DNA of 64,000 nucleotides from Microbispora hainanensis (GCF_006874475.1 NZ_VIRM01000049.1:1-64000), one strand, 5' to 3'; counted from the first letter of the stretch, positions 39,371-47,767 are shown. The notes: a model not told the origin generated them from the letters alone. Numbers and translations: made by a program.

Positions 39371-40512
39371 ACGAGTCGCTGCTGCGGGAGCTCGTGCCCG
39401 CGGTGATCGGTGTCCTCGTCCGGCGCGGAGCCGACTTCGCCTCGGCCGAGGACGCCGTGCAGGAGGCCCTGATCCGGGCGCTGGACACCTGGCCCGCCGA
39501 TCCCCCGCGCGATCCGAAGGCCTGGCTGGTCGCGGCCGCCTGGCGCAGGTTCCTCGACGCCGCCCGCGCCGAGGCGTCGCGGCGGGGCCGGGAGCTGGCC
39601 GTGCAGGCCGAGCCTCCGCCCGGTCCCCCGCCCGCGACCGACGACACGCTGCGGCTGTACTTCCTGTGCGCGCACCCCACCCTGCCGCACAGCTCGGCCG
39701 TGGCCCTGACGCTGCGCGCGGTCGGCGGGCTGACCACGCGGCAGATCGCGGCGGCCCACCTCGTCCCCGAGGCGACCATGGCGCAGCGGATCAGCCGGGC
39801 CAAACGGCGGATCGCGGGACTGCCGCTCGACCAGCCCGGCGATCTCGGCACGGTGCTGCGCGTTCTCTATCTCGTGTTCAACGAGGGGTACGGCGGAGAC
39901 GTCGACCTGGCGGCCGAGGCGATCCGGCTGACCCGCCAGCTCGCCGCCCTGACCGGCGAGCCCGAGGCCGCCGGGCTGCTCGCGCTCATGCTGCTGCACC
40001 ACGCCCGGCGCGCGTCGCGCACCGGCCCGGGAGGCCGCCTGGTCCCCCTCGCCGAGCAGGACCGGTCGCGCTGGGACACCCGCCTGATCGCCGAGGGGGT
40101 GGCGATCCTGCAGGCCGCGCTGGCCCGCGACCGGCTGGGCGAATATCAGGCGCAGGCCGCGATCGCCGCCCTGCACGCCGACGCCCGCAGCGCCGCCGAG
40201 ACCGACTGGGTGCAGATCGTGGAGTGGTACGACGAGCTGCTGCGCCTGACCGGCAGCCCGGTGGTGCGGCTCAACCGCGCGGTGGCGGTCGGCGAGGCCG
40301 ACGGGCCGCGCGCCGGCCTGGCGGCGCTGGACGGCGTGGACCCCGGCCTGCCCCGCTACGCCGCGGTGACGGCCTACCTGCACGAACGCGCCGGCGATCT
40401 CCCGCTGGCCGCCGAGCTGTACGCCGAGGCCGCCCGCGCCGCCACCAGCGTGGCCGAGCGCGACCACCTCACCCGGCAGGCCGCGCGGGTGCGGCAACTG
40501 CTCGCGCCGTGA
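39367..40512 (+). CDS. ECF42-type sigma factor with TPR-like C-terminal extension
   Basis: A 381-residue sigma factor. Sigma regions 2 and 4 lie in the first 165 residues (ADFASAEDAVQEALIRALDTWP; LTLRAVGGLTTRQIAAAHLVPEATMAQRISRAKRRI). A long C-terminal extension with conserved VLRVLYLVFNEGY, EAIRLTRQL, PEAAGLLALMLLHHARR, then helical repeats (AAIAALHADA; YDELLRLTGSPVVRLNRAVAVGEADGP) completes the ECF42 architecture. The TPR-like tail is needed for activity in characterised members. No anti-sigma gene is present. Coupled to the DGPF gene. Confidence 0.93.
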   Translation: MNESLLRELVPAVIGVLVRRGADFASAEDAVQEALIRALDTWPADPPRDPKAWLVAAAWRRFLDAARAEASRRGRELAVQAEPPPGPPPATDDTLRLYFLCAHPTLPHSSAVALTLRAVGGLTTRQIAAAHLVPEATMAQRISRAKRRIAGLPLDQPGDLGTVLRVLYLVFNEGYGGDVDLAAEAIRLTRQLAALTGEPEAAGLLALMLLHHARRASRTGPGGRLVPLAEQDRSRWDTRLIAEGVAILQAALARDRLGEYQAQAAIAALHADARSAAETDWVQIVEWYDELLRLTGSPVVRLNRAVAVGEADGPRAGLAALDGVDPGLPRYAAVTAYLHERAGDLPLAAELYAEAARAATSVAERDHLTRQAARVRQLLAP

Positions 40513-40564
40513 ACGTGCCGAGGTGCGGCCGCTGGTGACGTCCAGGCATCGGGACGCGACCGGG

Positions 40565-40595
40565 TTGACCCTCACGTAACGAGAGGCCGCAGGCT
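40565..40595 (+). promoter_or_regulatory. MerR-type promoter with 19-bp spacer
   Basis: TTGACC and CAGGCT are separated by 19 bases holding the imperfect dyad CCTCACGT/ACGAGAGG. The over-long spacer is the hallmark of promoters untwisted by MerR proteins, here probably the TipA-like product itself. Confidence 0.55.
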
Positions 40596-40619
40596 TGGAC
40601 CCGGAAGGGAGGAGAGCCC

Positions 40620-41378
40620 GTGGGTTACTCGGTCGGCCAGGTCGCCCGCTTCGCGGGGATCACCGTGCGGACGCTGCACCACTACGACGAGATCGGGCTG
40701 CTGCGGCCCAGCGAGCGCACGGCCGCCGGATATCGGCGCTACAGCGAGCCGGACCTCGACCGGCTGCAGCAGGTGCTGTTCTACCGGGAGCTCGGGTTCT
40801 CCCTGGAGGAGATCGCCGTCATCCTCGACGAGCCGGGCTCGGACCCGGTGACCCACCTGCGCCGCCAGCACGAGTTGCTGCGACGCAGGATCGGGCGGCT
40901 GGAGGCGATGGCGGCGGCGGTCCAACATGCCATGGAGGCGAGGAAGATGGGGATTTCCCTCACGCCGGAGGAGCGGTTCGAGATGTTCGGCGACTTCGAC
41001 CCGGCGCAGTTCGCCGAGGAGGCGGAGGAACGCTGGGGCGGCACCGACGCGTTCGAGCAGACCCGCCGCCGGACGGCCCGCTACACCAGGGACGACTGGC
41101 GGGCCATCACGGCGGAGGCCGGCGAGGTGCTGCAGGCGTTCGCGGCGGCTTTCGCCGAGGGGGCGCCCGCGGACGGCGAGCGGGCGATGGACGCGGCCGA
41201 ACGGCACCGGGCGCACATCACCCGCTGGTTCTACGACTGCACCTACGAGATCCACAAGGGTCTCGGGGAGACGTACGTGGCCGACCAGCGCTTCGCGGTC
41301 AACTACGAGCGGGTCGCCGAGGGCCTGAGCCGCTGGATCCGCGACGCCATCCACGCCAACGCGGCACGGCACGCCTGA
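40620..41378 (+). CDS. TipA-like MerR regulator with TipAS domain
   Basis: A 252-residue MerR protein. It has HTH GYSVGQVARFAGITVRTLHHYDEIGLLRPSERTAAGYRRYSEPDLDRL, a coiled coil near 75-110, and a TipAS antibiotic-recognition domain in the last 120 residues (LTPEERFEMFGDFDPAQFAEEAEERWGGTDAF; HITRWFYDCTYEIHKGLGETYVADQRFAVNYE). TipAL of Streptomyces binds thiopeptides covalently through a Cys in this domain; a Cys is present in YDCTYE. GGGAGGAG eight bases before the GTG fixes the start. It probably autoregulates. Confidence 0.9.
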   Translation: MGYSVGQVARFAGITVRTLHHYDEIGLLRPSERTAAGYRRYSEPDLDRLQQVLFYRELGFSLEEIAVILDEPGSDPVTHLRRQHELLRRRIGRLEAMAAAVQHAMEARKMGISLTPEERFEMFGDFDPAQFAEEAEERWGGTDAFEQTRRRTARYTRDDWRAITAEAGEVLQAFAAAFAEGAPADGERAMDAAERHRAHITRWFYDCTYEIHKGLGETYVADQRFAVNYERVAEGLSRWIRDAIHANAARHA

Positions 41379-41397
41379 CCCCCGGGGGGGTCAGGCG
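41372..41397. terminator. Bidirectional terminator hairpin
   Basis: CGCCTGACCCCC pairs perfectly with 41386-41397 around a two-base centre. The stop codon of the TipA-like gene lies in the left arm, and the SRPBCC gene ends shortly to the right on the other strand. Confidence 0.75.
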
Positions 41398-41418
41398 CAA
41401 AGGGGACTCAGGGAGGGG

Positions 41419-41865
41419 TCACAGCACGGCGGCCAGCGAACCGGTCATCAGGCGGCGCCATCCGCCGTCCATGATGGAGCGGGCCCGCCGCTGCATCTCG
41501 CTGCCGGGGTCGAAGCCCTCGTGCGTGAGGAACAGCCGGGTGCCCCGGCCTTCGGGTTCGAGCGTCCAGGTGATCGTCCAGTCGGCGCCGGCGGGGCTGG
41601 CCGGGTCGGCGTCGCGCCAGCCCAGGCGGAGCATGCGTTCGGGCTCGAAGGCCAGCACCTCGGCCTTGACGGTGCCGGAGAACCCGGTGCCGGGCATGGC
41701 CGTCCCGCGCATGGTGTAGCGGTGGCCCACGCTGAGGCGGAAGTCGCCCGGCATGAACCATTGCGCGAGCAGGTCCGGGTCGGTTAGGGCCTGCCACACG
41801 CGGGCGGGCGGGTGCGCCAGGTATTCGTCCAGGCGCAGCACGGTCGGGTCGTCGGCGTCGTTCAT
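41419..41865 (-). CDS. SRPBCC/AHSA1-type protein
   Basis: A 148-residue START-like ligand-binding protein (activator-of-Hsp90-homologue family): LDEYLAHPPARVWQALTDPDLLAQWFMPGDF, TGTVKAEV-like strand SGTVKAEVLAFEPERMLRLGWRD, and the closing GWRRLMTGSLAAVL. These proteins bind hydrophobic small molecules. The ATG overlaps the stop of the upstream ArsR gene (ATGA). ArsR-SRPBCC pairs are frequent, with the regulator controlling the operon. Confidence 0.88.
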   Translation of the reverse strand: MNDADDPTVLRLDEYLAHPPARVWQALTDPDLLAQWFMPGDFRLSVGHRYTMRGTAMPGTGFSGTVKAEVLAFEPERMLRLGWRDADPASPAGADWTITWTLEPEGRGTRLFLTHEGFDPGSEMQRRARSIMDGGWRRLMTGSLAAVL

Positions 41866-42395
41866 GGCCTCTCCTCGTCCTGGTCCGCGCGGGGGCCGCC
41901 GCCGCTGTCGTACGGCGGACCGCCGGCGCATGTCGTGGTGTCTGTCGTTTTGCTGTCTGTCGTCGTTCCGGTGTCCGCGGTCTCGGCGTCGTCGAGCAGG
42001 TGGCGCAAAGCGGACAGCTTGTCGCGCCAGAACCGCTCGTAAGGGTCCAGCCAGTCGCGGACCCGGACGAGTGGAACGGGCTCCAGGCTGTAGAGCCGGC
42101 GCCTGCCGTCCCTGCGTTCGCTGACCAGTCCCGCCTCGCGCAGCACCCGCAGATGCTCCGAGAAGCTGGGCCGGGCCATGGAGAAGCCGGAGGCCAGCTC
42201 CTGGACGGACCGGGGCCCGCGCTCGCGGAGCAGGCGCAGCACCTCGCGCCGCACCGGGCTGGCGAGCGCGGCGAAGATCTCGTCCTCAGAAGACGACGAC
42301 GACGGCGACGGCGGCGGCGGAGTCGACGCAGCCGGCGGCCGTGACGCGGGAGGCGACGGCGACTGGGGCCCTGCGGCGGTGGGGGTGACGTCCAC
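41862..42395 (-). CDS. ArsR-family transcriptional regulator
   Basis: A 177-residue regulator. A Pro/Ser-rich lead of about 37 residues precedes an ArsR HTH (DEIFAALASPVRREVLRLLRERGPRSVQELASGFSMARPSFSEHLRVLREAGLVSERRDGRRRLYSL), the partner-gene-typical DWLDPYERFWRDKLSALRHLLDD helix, and a Thr/Gly-rich tail. GTG start, since upstream codons lie in the operator. A perfect 16-bp palindrome ends 14 bases upstream. The gene overlaps and is coupled to the SRPBCC gene. Confidence 0.88.
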   Translation of the reverse strand: MDVTPTAAGPQSPSPPASRPPAASTPPPPSPSSSSSEDEIFAALASPVRREVLRLLRERGPRSVQELASGFSMARPSFSEHLRVLREAGLVSERRDGRRRLYSLEPVPLVRVRDWLDPYERFWRDKLSALRHLLDDAETADTGTTTDSKTTDTTTCAGGPPYDSGGGPRADQDEERP

Positions 42396-42408
42396 GGCAC
42401 CATCATAC

Positions 42409-42424
42409 GTAGGAAATTTCCTAC
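42409..42424. promoter_or_regulatory. Perfect 16-bp palindromic operator
   Basis: GTAGGAAATTTCCTAC is fully self-complementary and AT-rich in a GC-rich context. It is placed between the ArsR start and the HAD-hydrolase gene, and is the likely autoregulatory ArsR site. Confidence 0.65.
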
Positions 42425-42492
42425 CTGTCATCCTCGGGGGCTTCACTGACAGGAAACGCGCCGGTAACACGACCCAGTCAAGATGGGGACTC

Positions 42493-43230
42493 GTGATCAG
42501 GGCCATTCTGTTCGACCTCGACGAGACCCTTTTCGATCATCGCCGGGCGGTCGCACACGCCGCGACCCGCTGGACCGAGTCGGTCTGCCCCGGTCATGAG
42601 CTGCTGCCGGAGGCGCCGGCGCTGTGGCTCGACCTGGAGGACAAGCACGTGCCCGCCTGGCAGGCCGGGGAGTGCTCGTTCGCCGAGCAGCGGCGCCGGC
42701 GGTTGCGTGACTTCTGCCGGCGGCTCGGGCTGCCCGCGCCGTCCGACCCGGACACGGCCTTCGCCGGCTTCCTGACCCACTACGAGTCCGCCTGGACCGC
42801 CTTCGCCGACGTGGCCGAGACGCTGGACGCGCTGACGGCCCTCGACGACGCCCCCGCGCTGGGCGTGCTCACCAACGGCGTGGCCCTGCAGCAGGAGGCC
42901 AAGCTGCGCAGCATCGGGCTGATGGACCGCATGGAAGTGGTGCTGACGCCCGACACGCTCGGCGCGTTCAAGCCCGCCTCGCAGTGCTACCACACGGCCG
43001 CGGCCAAGCTCGGCCTGCGCCCGCAGGAGGTGCTCATGGTCGGCGACAACCTCCTGCTCGACGCGGTCGCCCCCACCCTGGCCGGTATGCACGGGGTGTG
43101 GCTCGACCGCTACCGTGCCGAGCCCGGCGCCTCCTCCCCCGCCGTGACGAGAATCACCACCCTGCGCGACCTGCCCGACGTGCTGGCCGCGCTGCGCCCG
43201 CGCCTGCTCGGCCCGTCACGCGCCGCCTGA
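42493..43230 (+). CDS. HAD-family hydrolase
   Basis: A 245-residue haloacid-dehalogenase-superfamily phosphatase. The nucleophile motif I FDLDETLFDH has Asp8 and Asp10. Motif II is LGVLTNGV (Thr/Ser position), motif III the Lys in GAFKPASQCY, and motif IV the GDNLLLDAV acidic pair. Cap type C1 helices lie at residues 20-95. Similar to YjjG/L-2-haloacid-type nucleotidases; substrate unknown. GTG start with GGGGA upstream. Divergent from the ArsR/SRPBCC pair and convergent with a GNAT gene. Confidence 0.87.
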   Translation: MIRAILFDLDETLFDHRRAVAHAATRWTESVCPGHELLPEAPALWLDLEDKHVPAWQAGECSFAEQRRRRLRDFCRRLGLPAPSDPDTAFAGFLTHYESAWTAFADVAETLDALTALDDAPALGVLTNGVALQQEAKLRSIGLMDRMEVVLTPDTLGAFKPASQCYHTAAAKLGLRPQEVLMVGDNLLLDAVAPTLAGMHGVWLDRYRAEPGASSPAVTRITTLRDLPDVLAALRPRLLGPSRAA

Positions 43231-43275
43231 ACCGCGCCCTCTGACCTGCGCCCGCCTGACCCGCGCAGGGCCCGG

Positions 43276-44055
43276 TCAGGTACGCAGGCCCGCGGCGGCC
43301 ACGCGGCGGCGGGCGAAGCCGAGCCGTTCGTAGACGACGATGGCCGCCCGGTTCCAGTCGTCCACCATCAGCGCCGCGCGGCCGTGTTCCGCGATCAGCG
43401 CGGCGGCCACGAATCGGCACACCCGCTCCCCCAGCCCGCGTCCCCGCGCCGGTTCGGCGGTCGCGACGCCGGCCAGCAGGCCCACCGTCGGCGCCGACCA
43501 CGCGTCGGCCGCGACCGCCAGCAGGGCCCCCGAGCCGTCCCGGACGCCGGCCCAGCGGCGTACGCGCGGCAGGCCCGGCACGGCGTAGGAGCCGGGGCTG
43601 GCGGCGGCGAGCAGCGCCGTCACCTCCGGGGCGGCGGTGTCCGCCAGCCAGGACGCCGCCCCCTCCGGACCGGTCCCCTGCCCGCTCGTCACCTCCGGGC
43701 TCGTCACCTCCGGGCGGGGTGGGGCGAGCTTCTCGGTGCCCATCCAGGAGAAGTGCCCGGCCAGCTCCAGCTCGGGCACGGCCTCGATGAGGCGTTCGAT
43801 CAGCTCCGCGTCGCCGAGGGGCCGGTAGGACGGGCCGCACTCGGCCAGGGCGTGCCGTACGAGCGGGGCGGCCTGGGCGGCCGGGCCCCGCACCACCAGG
43901 CGGTCGCGCCGCGACGCCTCGGGGCTGGCCACCGCCACCGCCTCCCCGTACGCCCAGGCGCGTACGCCGGGCCGCATGCCCTGTGCCGCCCACACCACGA
44001 GGTCGTCGTCGCCCGAGGCGGCGACGACCTCGGCCTCGCTCACCAGTTCGCGCAC
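43276..44055 (-). CDS. GNAT family N-acetyltransferase
   Basis: A 259-residue protein whose C-terminal 110 residues are a GNAT domain: strand VGLLAGVATAEPARGRGLGERVCRFVAAAL holds the acetyl-CoA pyrophosphate loop (RGRGLG), and WNRAAIVVYERLGFARR is motif B. The N-terminal half is a degenerate partner domain containing a short PEVTSPEVTS repeat. GTG 8 bases after the purB stop with GGGA upstream is the start. It is probably transcribed with purB. The substrate is unknown. Confidence 0.82.
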   Translation of the reverse strand: MRELVSEAEVVAASGDDDLVVWAAQGMRPGVRAWAYGEAVAVASPEASRRDRLVVRGPAAQAAPLVRHALAECGPSYRPLGDAELIERLIEAVPELELAGHFSWMGTEKLAPPRPEVTSPEVTSGQGTGPEGAASWLADTAAPEVTALLAAASPGSYAVPGLPRVRRWAGVRDGSGALLAVAADAWSAPTVGLLAGVATAEPARGRGLGERVCRFVAAALIAEHGRAALMVDDWNRAAIVVYERLGFARRRVAAAGLRT

Positions 44056-44063
44056 GCGTGTCC

Positions 44064-45491
44064 CTACAGGATCGAGCCCGGGACGTAGGCGGCGTCGCCG
44101 GGATGGCGCGCGGTGATCTCGCCGATCCGCGCGGTCACGGCGGCCACCTGACCGGCGGCCGCGCCGGCGAAGGAGGCGCGGTCGGCCAGCAGCGCGTCGA
44201 GCTCGGCCCGGCCGAGGGGGAAACGCTCGTCGGCGGCCAGCCGGTCGAGCAGTTCGTTGCCGGCGCCGCGCGAGCGCATGGCCAGCGCCGAGGCGACGGC
44301 GTGCTCCTTGATGATCTCGTGGGCGGTCTCGCGGCCGACCCCGGCCCGCACGGCCGCCATGAGCATCTTGGTCGTGGCGAGAAACGGCAGATAGCGGCCC
44401 AGCTCGGCCTCGATGACCGCCGGGAACGCGCCGAACTCGTCCAGCACGGTCAGCATGGTCTCCACCAGGCCGTCGAAGGCGAAGAACGCGTCGGGCAGGG
44501 CGACCCGGCGGACGACCGAGCAGGACACGTCGCCCTCGTTCCACTGGTCGCCGGCGAGCTCCCCGGCCATCGAGGCGTACCCGCGCAGGATCACCGTCAG
44601 GCCGTTGACGCGCTCGCAGGAGCGGGTGTTCATCTTGTGCGGCATCGCCGACGAGCCGACCTGGCCTTCCTTGAAGCCCTCGGTGACCAGTTCGTGCCCG
44701 GCCATCAGGCGGATGGTCTTGGCCAGGGACGACGGGGCGGCGGCAAGCTGCACCAGCGCGGTCAGCACGTCGTAGTCGAGCGAGCGGGGGTAGACCTGGC
44801 CGACGCTGGTGAAGCGGCGGGCGAACCCCAGGTGCGCGGCGACGCGGTCCTCCAGCTCGGCCAGCCGCTCCTCGCCGCCGAGCAGGTCGAGCATGTCCTG
44901 CGCGGTGCCGACCGGGCCCTTGATCCCGCGCAGCGGGTAGCGCTCCAGCAGGTCCTCAAGGCGTTCGTAGGCCACCAGCAGCTCGTCGGCGGCGGTCGCG
45001 AAGCGCTTGCCGAGCGTGGTCGCCTGCGCGGCGACGTTGTGCGAGCGGCCCGCCATGACGGTCGCGGAGTGCTCGGCGGCCAGGCGGCCCAGGCGGGCCA
45101 GCAGCGCCACGACCCGCCCGCGCACCAGCAGCAGGCTGTCGCGGATCTGCAGCTGCTCGACGTTCTCGGTCAGGTCGCGGGAGGTCATGCCCTTGTGGAC
45201 GTGCTCGTGCCCGGCCAGGGCGCTGAACTCCTCGATGCGGGCCTTCACGTCGTGCCGCGTGACCTTCTCCCGCTCGGCGATGGAGGCCAGGTCGACCTGC
45301 TCGGCCACCTTCTCGTAGTCGGCGATCGCCTGCTCGGGCACCTCGATCCCGAGGTCGGCCTGGGCCTTCAGCACGGCGAGCCAGAGCCTGCGCTCCAGCA
45401 CCACCTTGTGCTCCGGGGACCACAGACGGGCCAGCTCGGGCGAGGCGTAACGAGCGGCCAGGACATTCGGGATACGCGGCTTGGCATTCAC
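44064..45491 (-). CDS. purB: Adenylosuccinate lyase
   Basis: A 475-residue cytosolic enzyme of purine synthesis, cleaving SAICAR and adenylosuccinate to release fumarate. It has the fumarase/ASL-superfamily signature GSSAMPHKMNTRSCERV (mobile catalytic loop with Ser), TSRDLTENVEQLQ (substrate loop), and the His of AGRSHNVAAQATT. The GTG start is eight bases after a TAGACT hexamer, consistent with leaderless transcription. The GNAT gene follows. It is the one clear core-metabolic gene in the window. Confidence 0.97.
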   Translation of the reverse strand: MNAKPRIPNVLAARYASPELARLWSPEHKVVLERRLWLAVLKAQADLGIEVPEQAIADYEKVAEQVDLASIAEREKVTRHDVKARIEEFSALAGHEHVHKGMTSRDLTENVEQLQIRDSLLLVRGRVVALLARLGRLAAEHSATVMAGRSHNVAAQATTLGKRFATAADELLVAYERLEDLLERYPLRGIKGPVGTAQDMLDLLGGEERLAELEDRVAAHLGFARRFTSVGQVYPRSLDYDVLTALVQLAAAPSSLAKTIRLMAGHELVTEGFKEGQVGSSAMPHKMNTRSCERVNGLTVILRGYASMAGELAGDQWNEGDVSCSVVRRVALPDAFFAFDGLVETMLTVLDEFGAFPAVIEAELGRYLPFLATTKMLMAAVRAGVGRETAHEIIKEHAVASALAMRSRGAGNELLDRLAADERFPLGRAELDALLADRASFAGAAAGQVAAVTARIGEITARHPGDAAYVPGSIL

Positions 45492-45499
45492 GTTGGCCC

Positions 45500-45505
45500 A
45501 GTCTA
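45500..45505 (-). promoter_or_regulatory. Probable -10 of the purB promoter (leaderless)
   Basis: On the minus strand TAGACT is eight bases before the purB GTG, with no Shine-Dalgarno sequence between them. Confidence 0.5.
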
Positions 45506-45548
45506 TTGAGGCCGTTCCCTCCGGCTGTCCGCAGGTGCCGGAAGGGCC

Positions 45549-46865
45549 TTACGTGACGGGCTCGGCCGCCGGGGACTGCTGCGCGCCCCGGCCGCGCAGG
45601 CGGTCCATCTCCCGCCACTGCGGCAGCAGCGCGGCCAGGTTGGTGGTCAGGAAGTACGCCGCGCCGGCCACCAGCAACACCGGCACGAGGCCGGTCCACG
45701 CCACCGCCGCCCCGGCGATCAGCCCGCCCAGGGGGATGCCCGCCCACGCCATCGCGTCGCCCAGCGCGTTGACCCGGCCGCGCAGGGCATGCGGCACCCG
45801 CTCGAAGGCGATCGCCCCCAGGATCGGGTTGAGGAAGCCTCCACCGGCCCCGCTCACCACGAACACCGCCAGCACCGCCCACATCGGCACGTCGGCCGCC
45901 AGCACCAGGAACCGCGGCGCCCCGGCCAGCAGGAACCCGGCGAAGAACACGACCCGGCGCGGCATCCGGTGCGCGACGGCCGCGGCGACCAGGCTTCCCG
46001 CGACCGCCGTGGCGCTCCACACGCCGTTGCTCAGCCCGATCGCGGTCGGGCCGTTGCCGGACCGCTCGGCCCACACGGGCAGCAGCACGGTGCCGAACGC
46101 CGCGTCCAGCAGGTTGGTGATCCCGACCATGACGATGATGGTGAGCAGCAGCGGCTCGCCGCGCAGGAACGCGAAGCCCTCGCCGAAACGCCGCCAGTAG
46201 CCGGACTCGGATGCGGCCGGGGCCTCGTCGGCCGGGTGGCCCATGCCGCGCGGCAGGGCGAACGCGATGATCAGCGACCCGAGGGCGAAGCACACGGCGT
46301 TGAGGACCAGGCCGGTCAGCGGTCCCAGCAGCGCCACCATGAAGCCGCCGGCCGCCGGGCCGAGGGTCGAGGCCAGCCGTTCGGTCACGCCGGACAGTCC
46401 GGTGGCGCGCTCCAGCGGCACCAGGGCGCGCTCGGCGGCCTCCGGGACCATGATCTCCTTCGCCAGGTCGCCCGGGCCGCGTACGGCGCCGATCACCGCG
46501 ACCAGGGCCAGCAGCACGGGGAAGGTCAGCAGGCCCGCGGCGTGCAGCAGGGGGATCGCGGCGGCCGCGGCCGCGCTGACCGCGTCGGTGCTCCAGGAGA
46601 CGACCCGCGGGCCGGTCCGGTCGACCAGCGGCCCGGTCAGCGCCTTGACCACCACGTACGGAGTCATCTCGCAGAACGCCACCAGCCCGGTCTGGGTGGC
46701 GCTGCCGGTCGTGACCAGCACGAACCACGGCAGCGCGACGGCCGACACCCGGGTGCCGGTCAGCGCGACCGCCATGGCCGCGAGCAGCCCGCCGAGCGGC
46801 CGCAGCCTCCGTGCGCGGGAGGGACCGCCGGGGAGCCCGTCCGTGCGCGTTTCCTGGCCCGTCAT
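45549..46865 (-). CDS. MFS transporter
   Basis: A 438-residue, twelve-helix major facilitator resembling MdfA/tetracycline-type and enterobactin-exporter-like MFS_3 proteins. It shows LGGLLAAMAVALTGTRVSAVALPWFVLVTTGSATQTGLV, the loop 2-3 region GPLVDRTGPRVVSW, and GGFLNPILGAIAFERVPHALRGRVNALGDAMAWAGIPLGGLI. The ATG overlaps the stop of the upstream ArsR gene (ATGA). It is probably an efflux pump under control of that regulator. Confidence 0.88.
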   Translation of the reverse strand: MTGQETRTDGLPGGPSRARRLRPLGGLLAAMAVALTGTRVSAVALPWFVLVTTGSATQTGLVAFCEMTPYVVVKALTGPLVDRTGPRVVSWSTDAVSAAAAAAIPLLHAAGLLTFPVLLALVAVIGAVRGPGDLAKEIMVPEAAERALVPLERATGLSGVTERLASTLGPAAGGFMVALLGPLTGLVLNAVCFALGSLIIAFALPRGMGHPADEAPAASESGYWRRFGEGFAFLRGEPLLLTIIVMVGITNLLDAAFGTVLLPVWAERSGNGPTAIGLSNGVWSATAVAGSLVAAAVAHRMPRRVVFFAGFLLAGAPRFLVLAADVPMWAVLAVFVVSGAGGGFLNPILGAIAFERVPHALRGRVNALGDAMAWAGIPLGGLIAGAAVAWTGLVPVLLVAGAAYFLTTNLAALLPQWREMDRLRGRGAQQSPAAEPVT

Positions 46866-47566
46866 CGGGGGTCGTCTTCCTGGGCGGTGTTTTCCTGAAC
46901 GGTGTTTTCCTGGGCGGTCTCTTCCGGTGCGGTGTCTTCCGGTGCGGCTTCTTCTTGAGCGGGGGGCGCGTCCAGTTCGGGCAGGATCTGCACGATGAGC
47001 GACACCCGCTCGGCGTCCGCGGGGGCGCCGGCCGCCTCCGGGCTGTCGCGGCGGTGGCGGGCGATGACCTCCCACAGCTCCTCGCGCAGGGCGACGGCCT
47101 CCTGCGGGGTCAGCCGCAGCGCCCAGTCGCTCATGTCGGCCGCGGCACGCCAATCGCGCGGCATCGTCGGCAGCTCGTTGATCGTCCGCTGGGTGCGCAT
47201 GGCGTAGGTGGCGGCGACGGACTGCAGGTAGGCCAGCGTGGCCTCGGGCTCCTGCTCGGCCAGGTCCAGGTCGTCGAGATAGGTGGACTGGTGAACCGCG
47301 CGCCACCATCGCTCCCGCGCGTTGCCGCGGGCGGTGTCCTCCTCGACGAATCCCGCGGCGGCGAGCCGGCGCAGATGGTAGCTGGCCGCGCCGGAGTTGA
47401 TGTTGAGCAGCTCGGCGAGCCGGGTGGCGGTCGACGGGCCGTGCTTGCGCAGCAGGCCCACCACCTGCACGCGCACGGGATGGGCGAGCGCGCGCAGTCC
47501 TTTGGCGTCGAGGACGACCGCGTCCTCCGCGAGCGGGTTGCGGGGGGTATCGCCGTGATCGGTCAT
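46862..47566 (-). CDS. ArsR/winged-helix regulator with repetitive acidic tail
   Basis: A 234-residue regulator with HTH at 20-85 (LRALAHPVRVQVVGLLRKHGPSTATRLAELLNINSGAASYHLRRLAAAGFVEED), a helical effector domain to about 200, and a tail of near-identical five-residue units (PEDTA, PEETA, QENTV, QENTA) encoded by 15-bp DNA repeats. It starts 12 bases from a 52-bp perfect inverted repeat. It is coupled to the MFS gene. The tail length could vary by slippage without changing frame. Confidence 0.88.
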   Translation of the reverse strand: MTDHGDTPRNPLAEDAVVLDAKGLRALAHPVRVQVVGLLRKHGPSTATRLAELLNINSGAASYHLRRLAAAGFVEEDTARGNARERWWRAVHQSTYLDDLDLAEQEPEATLAYLQSVAATYAMRTQRTINELPTMPRDWRAAADMSDWALRLTPQEAVALREELWEVIARHRRDSPEAAGAPADAERVSLIVQILPELDAPPAQEEAAPEDTAPEETAQENTVQENTAQEDDPR

Positions 47567-47578
47567 GCCGACACCATA

Positions 47579-47630
47579 AACCGCAAACAGTTCTTCGCAA
47601 AGACTTCTTCGCGAAGAACTGTTTGCGGTT
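47579..47630. repeat. 52-bp inverted repeat with perfect 20-bp arms
   Basis: Bases 47579-47598 are perfectly complementary to 47611-47630 across a 12-base centre that carries another TTCTTC copy. It is AT-richer than its surroundings and sits directly upstream of the ArsR gene. It is likely an operator, and may also terminate transcripts from the RND gene. Confidence 0.9.
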
Positions 47631-47686
47631 ACCTGGTCGTGGCGGCCCGGTTCATGAGGCGCGGTTCACGCCGCCGGGCTCGATCG

Positions 47687-47767
47687 GCCGGTTCACTGCG
47701 CCGGGTTCACTGGGCCGGGTTCACTGGGCCGGGTTCACTGGGCCGGGTTCACTGGGCCGGTTCGAGG
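47687..47767. repeat. 14-bp minisatellite across the RND gene stop
   Basis: Four exact copies of GCCGGGTTCACTGG begin at 47700, 47714, 47728 and 47742, flanked by shortened copies. The stop codon of the RND gene (47749-47751) lies in the last exact unit. Confidence 0.85.

Noticed and set aside
47687-47767. The 14-bp tandem array as a CRISPR
   Set aside because: Repeat units are directly adjacent without spacers and no cas genes are present.
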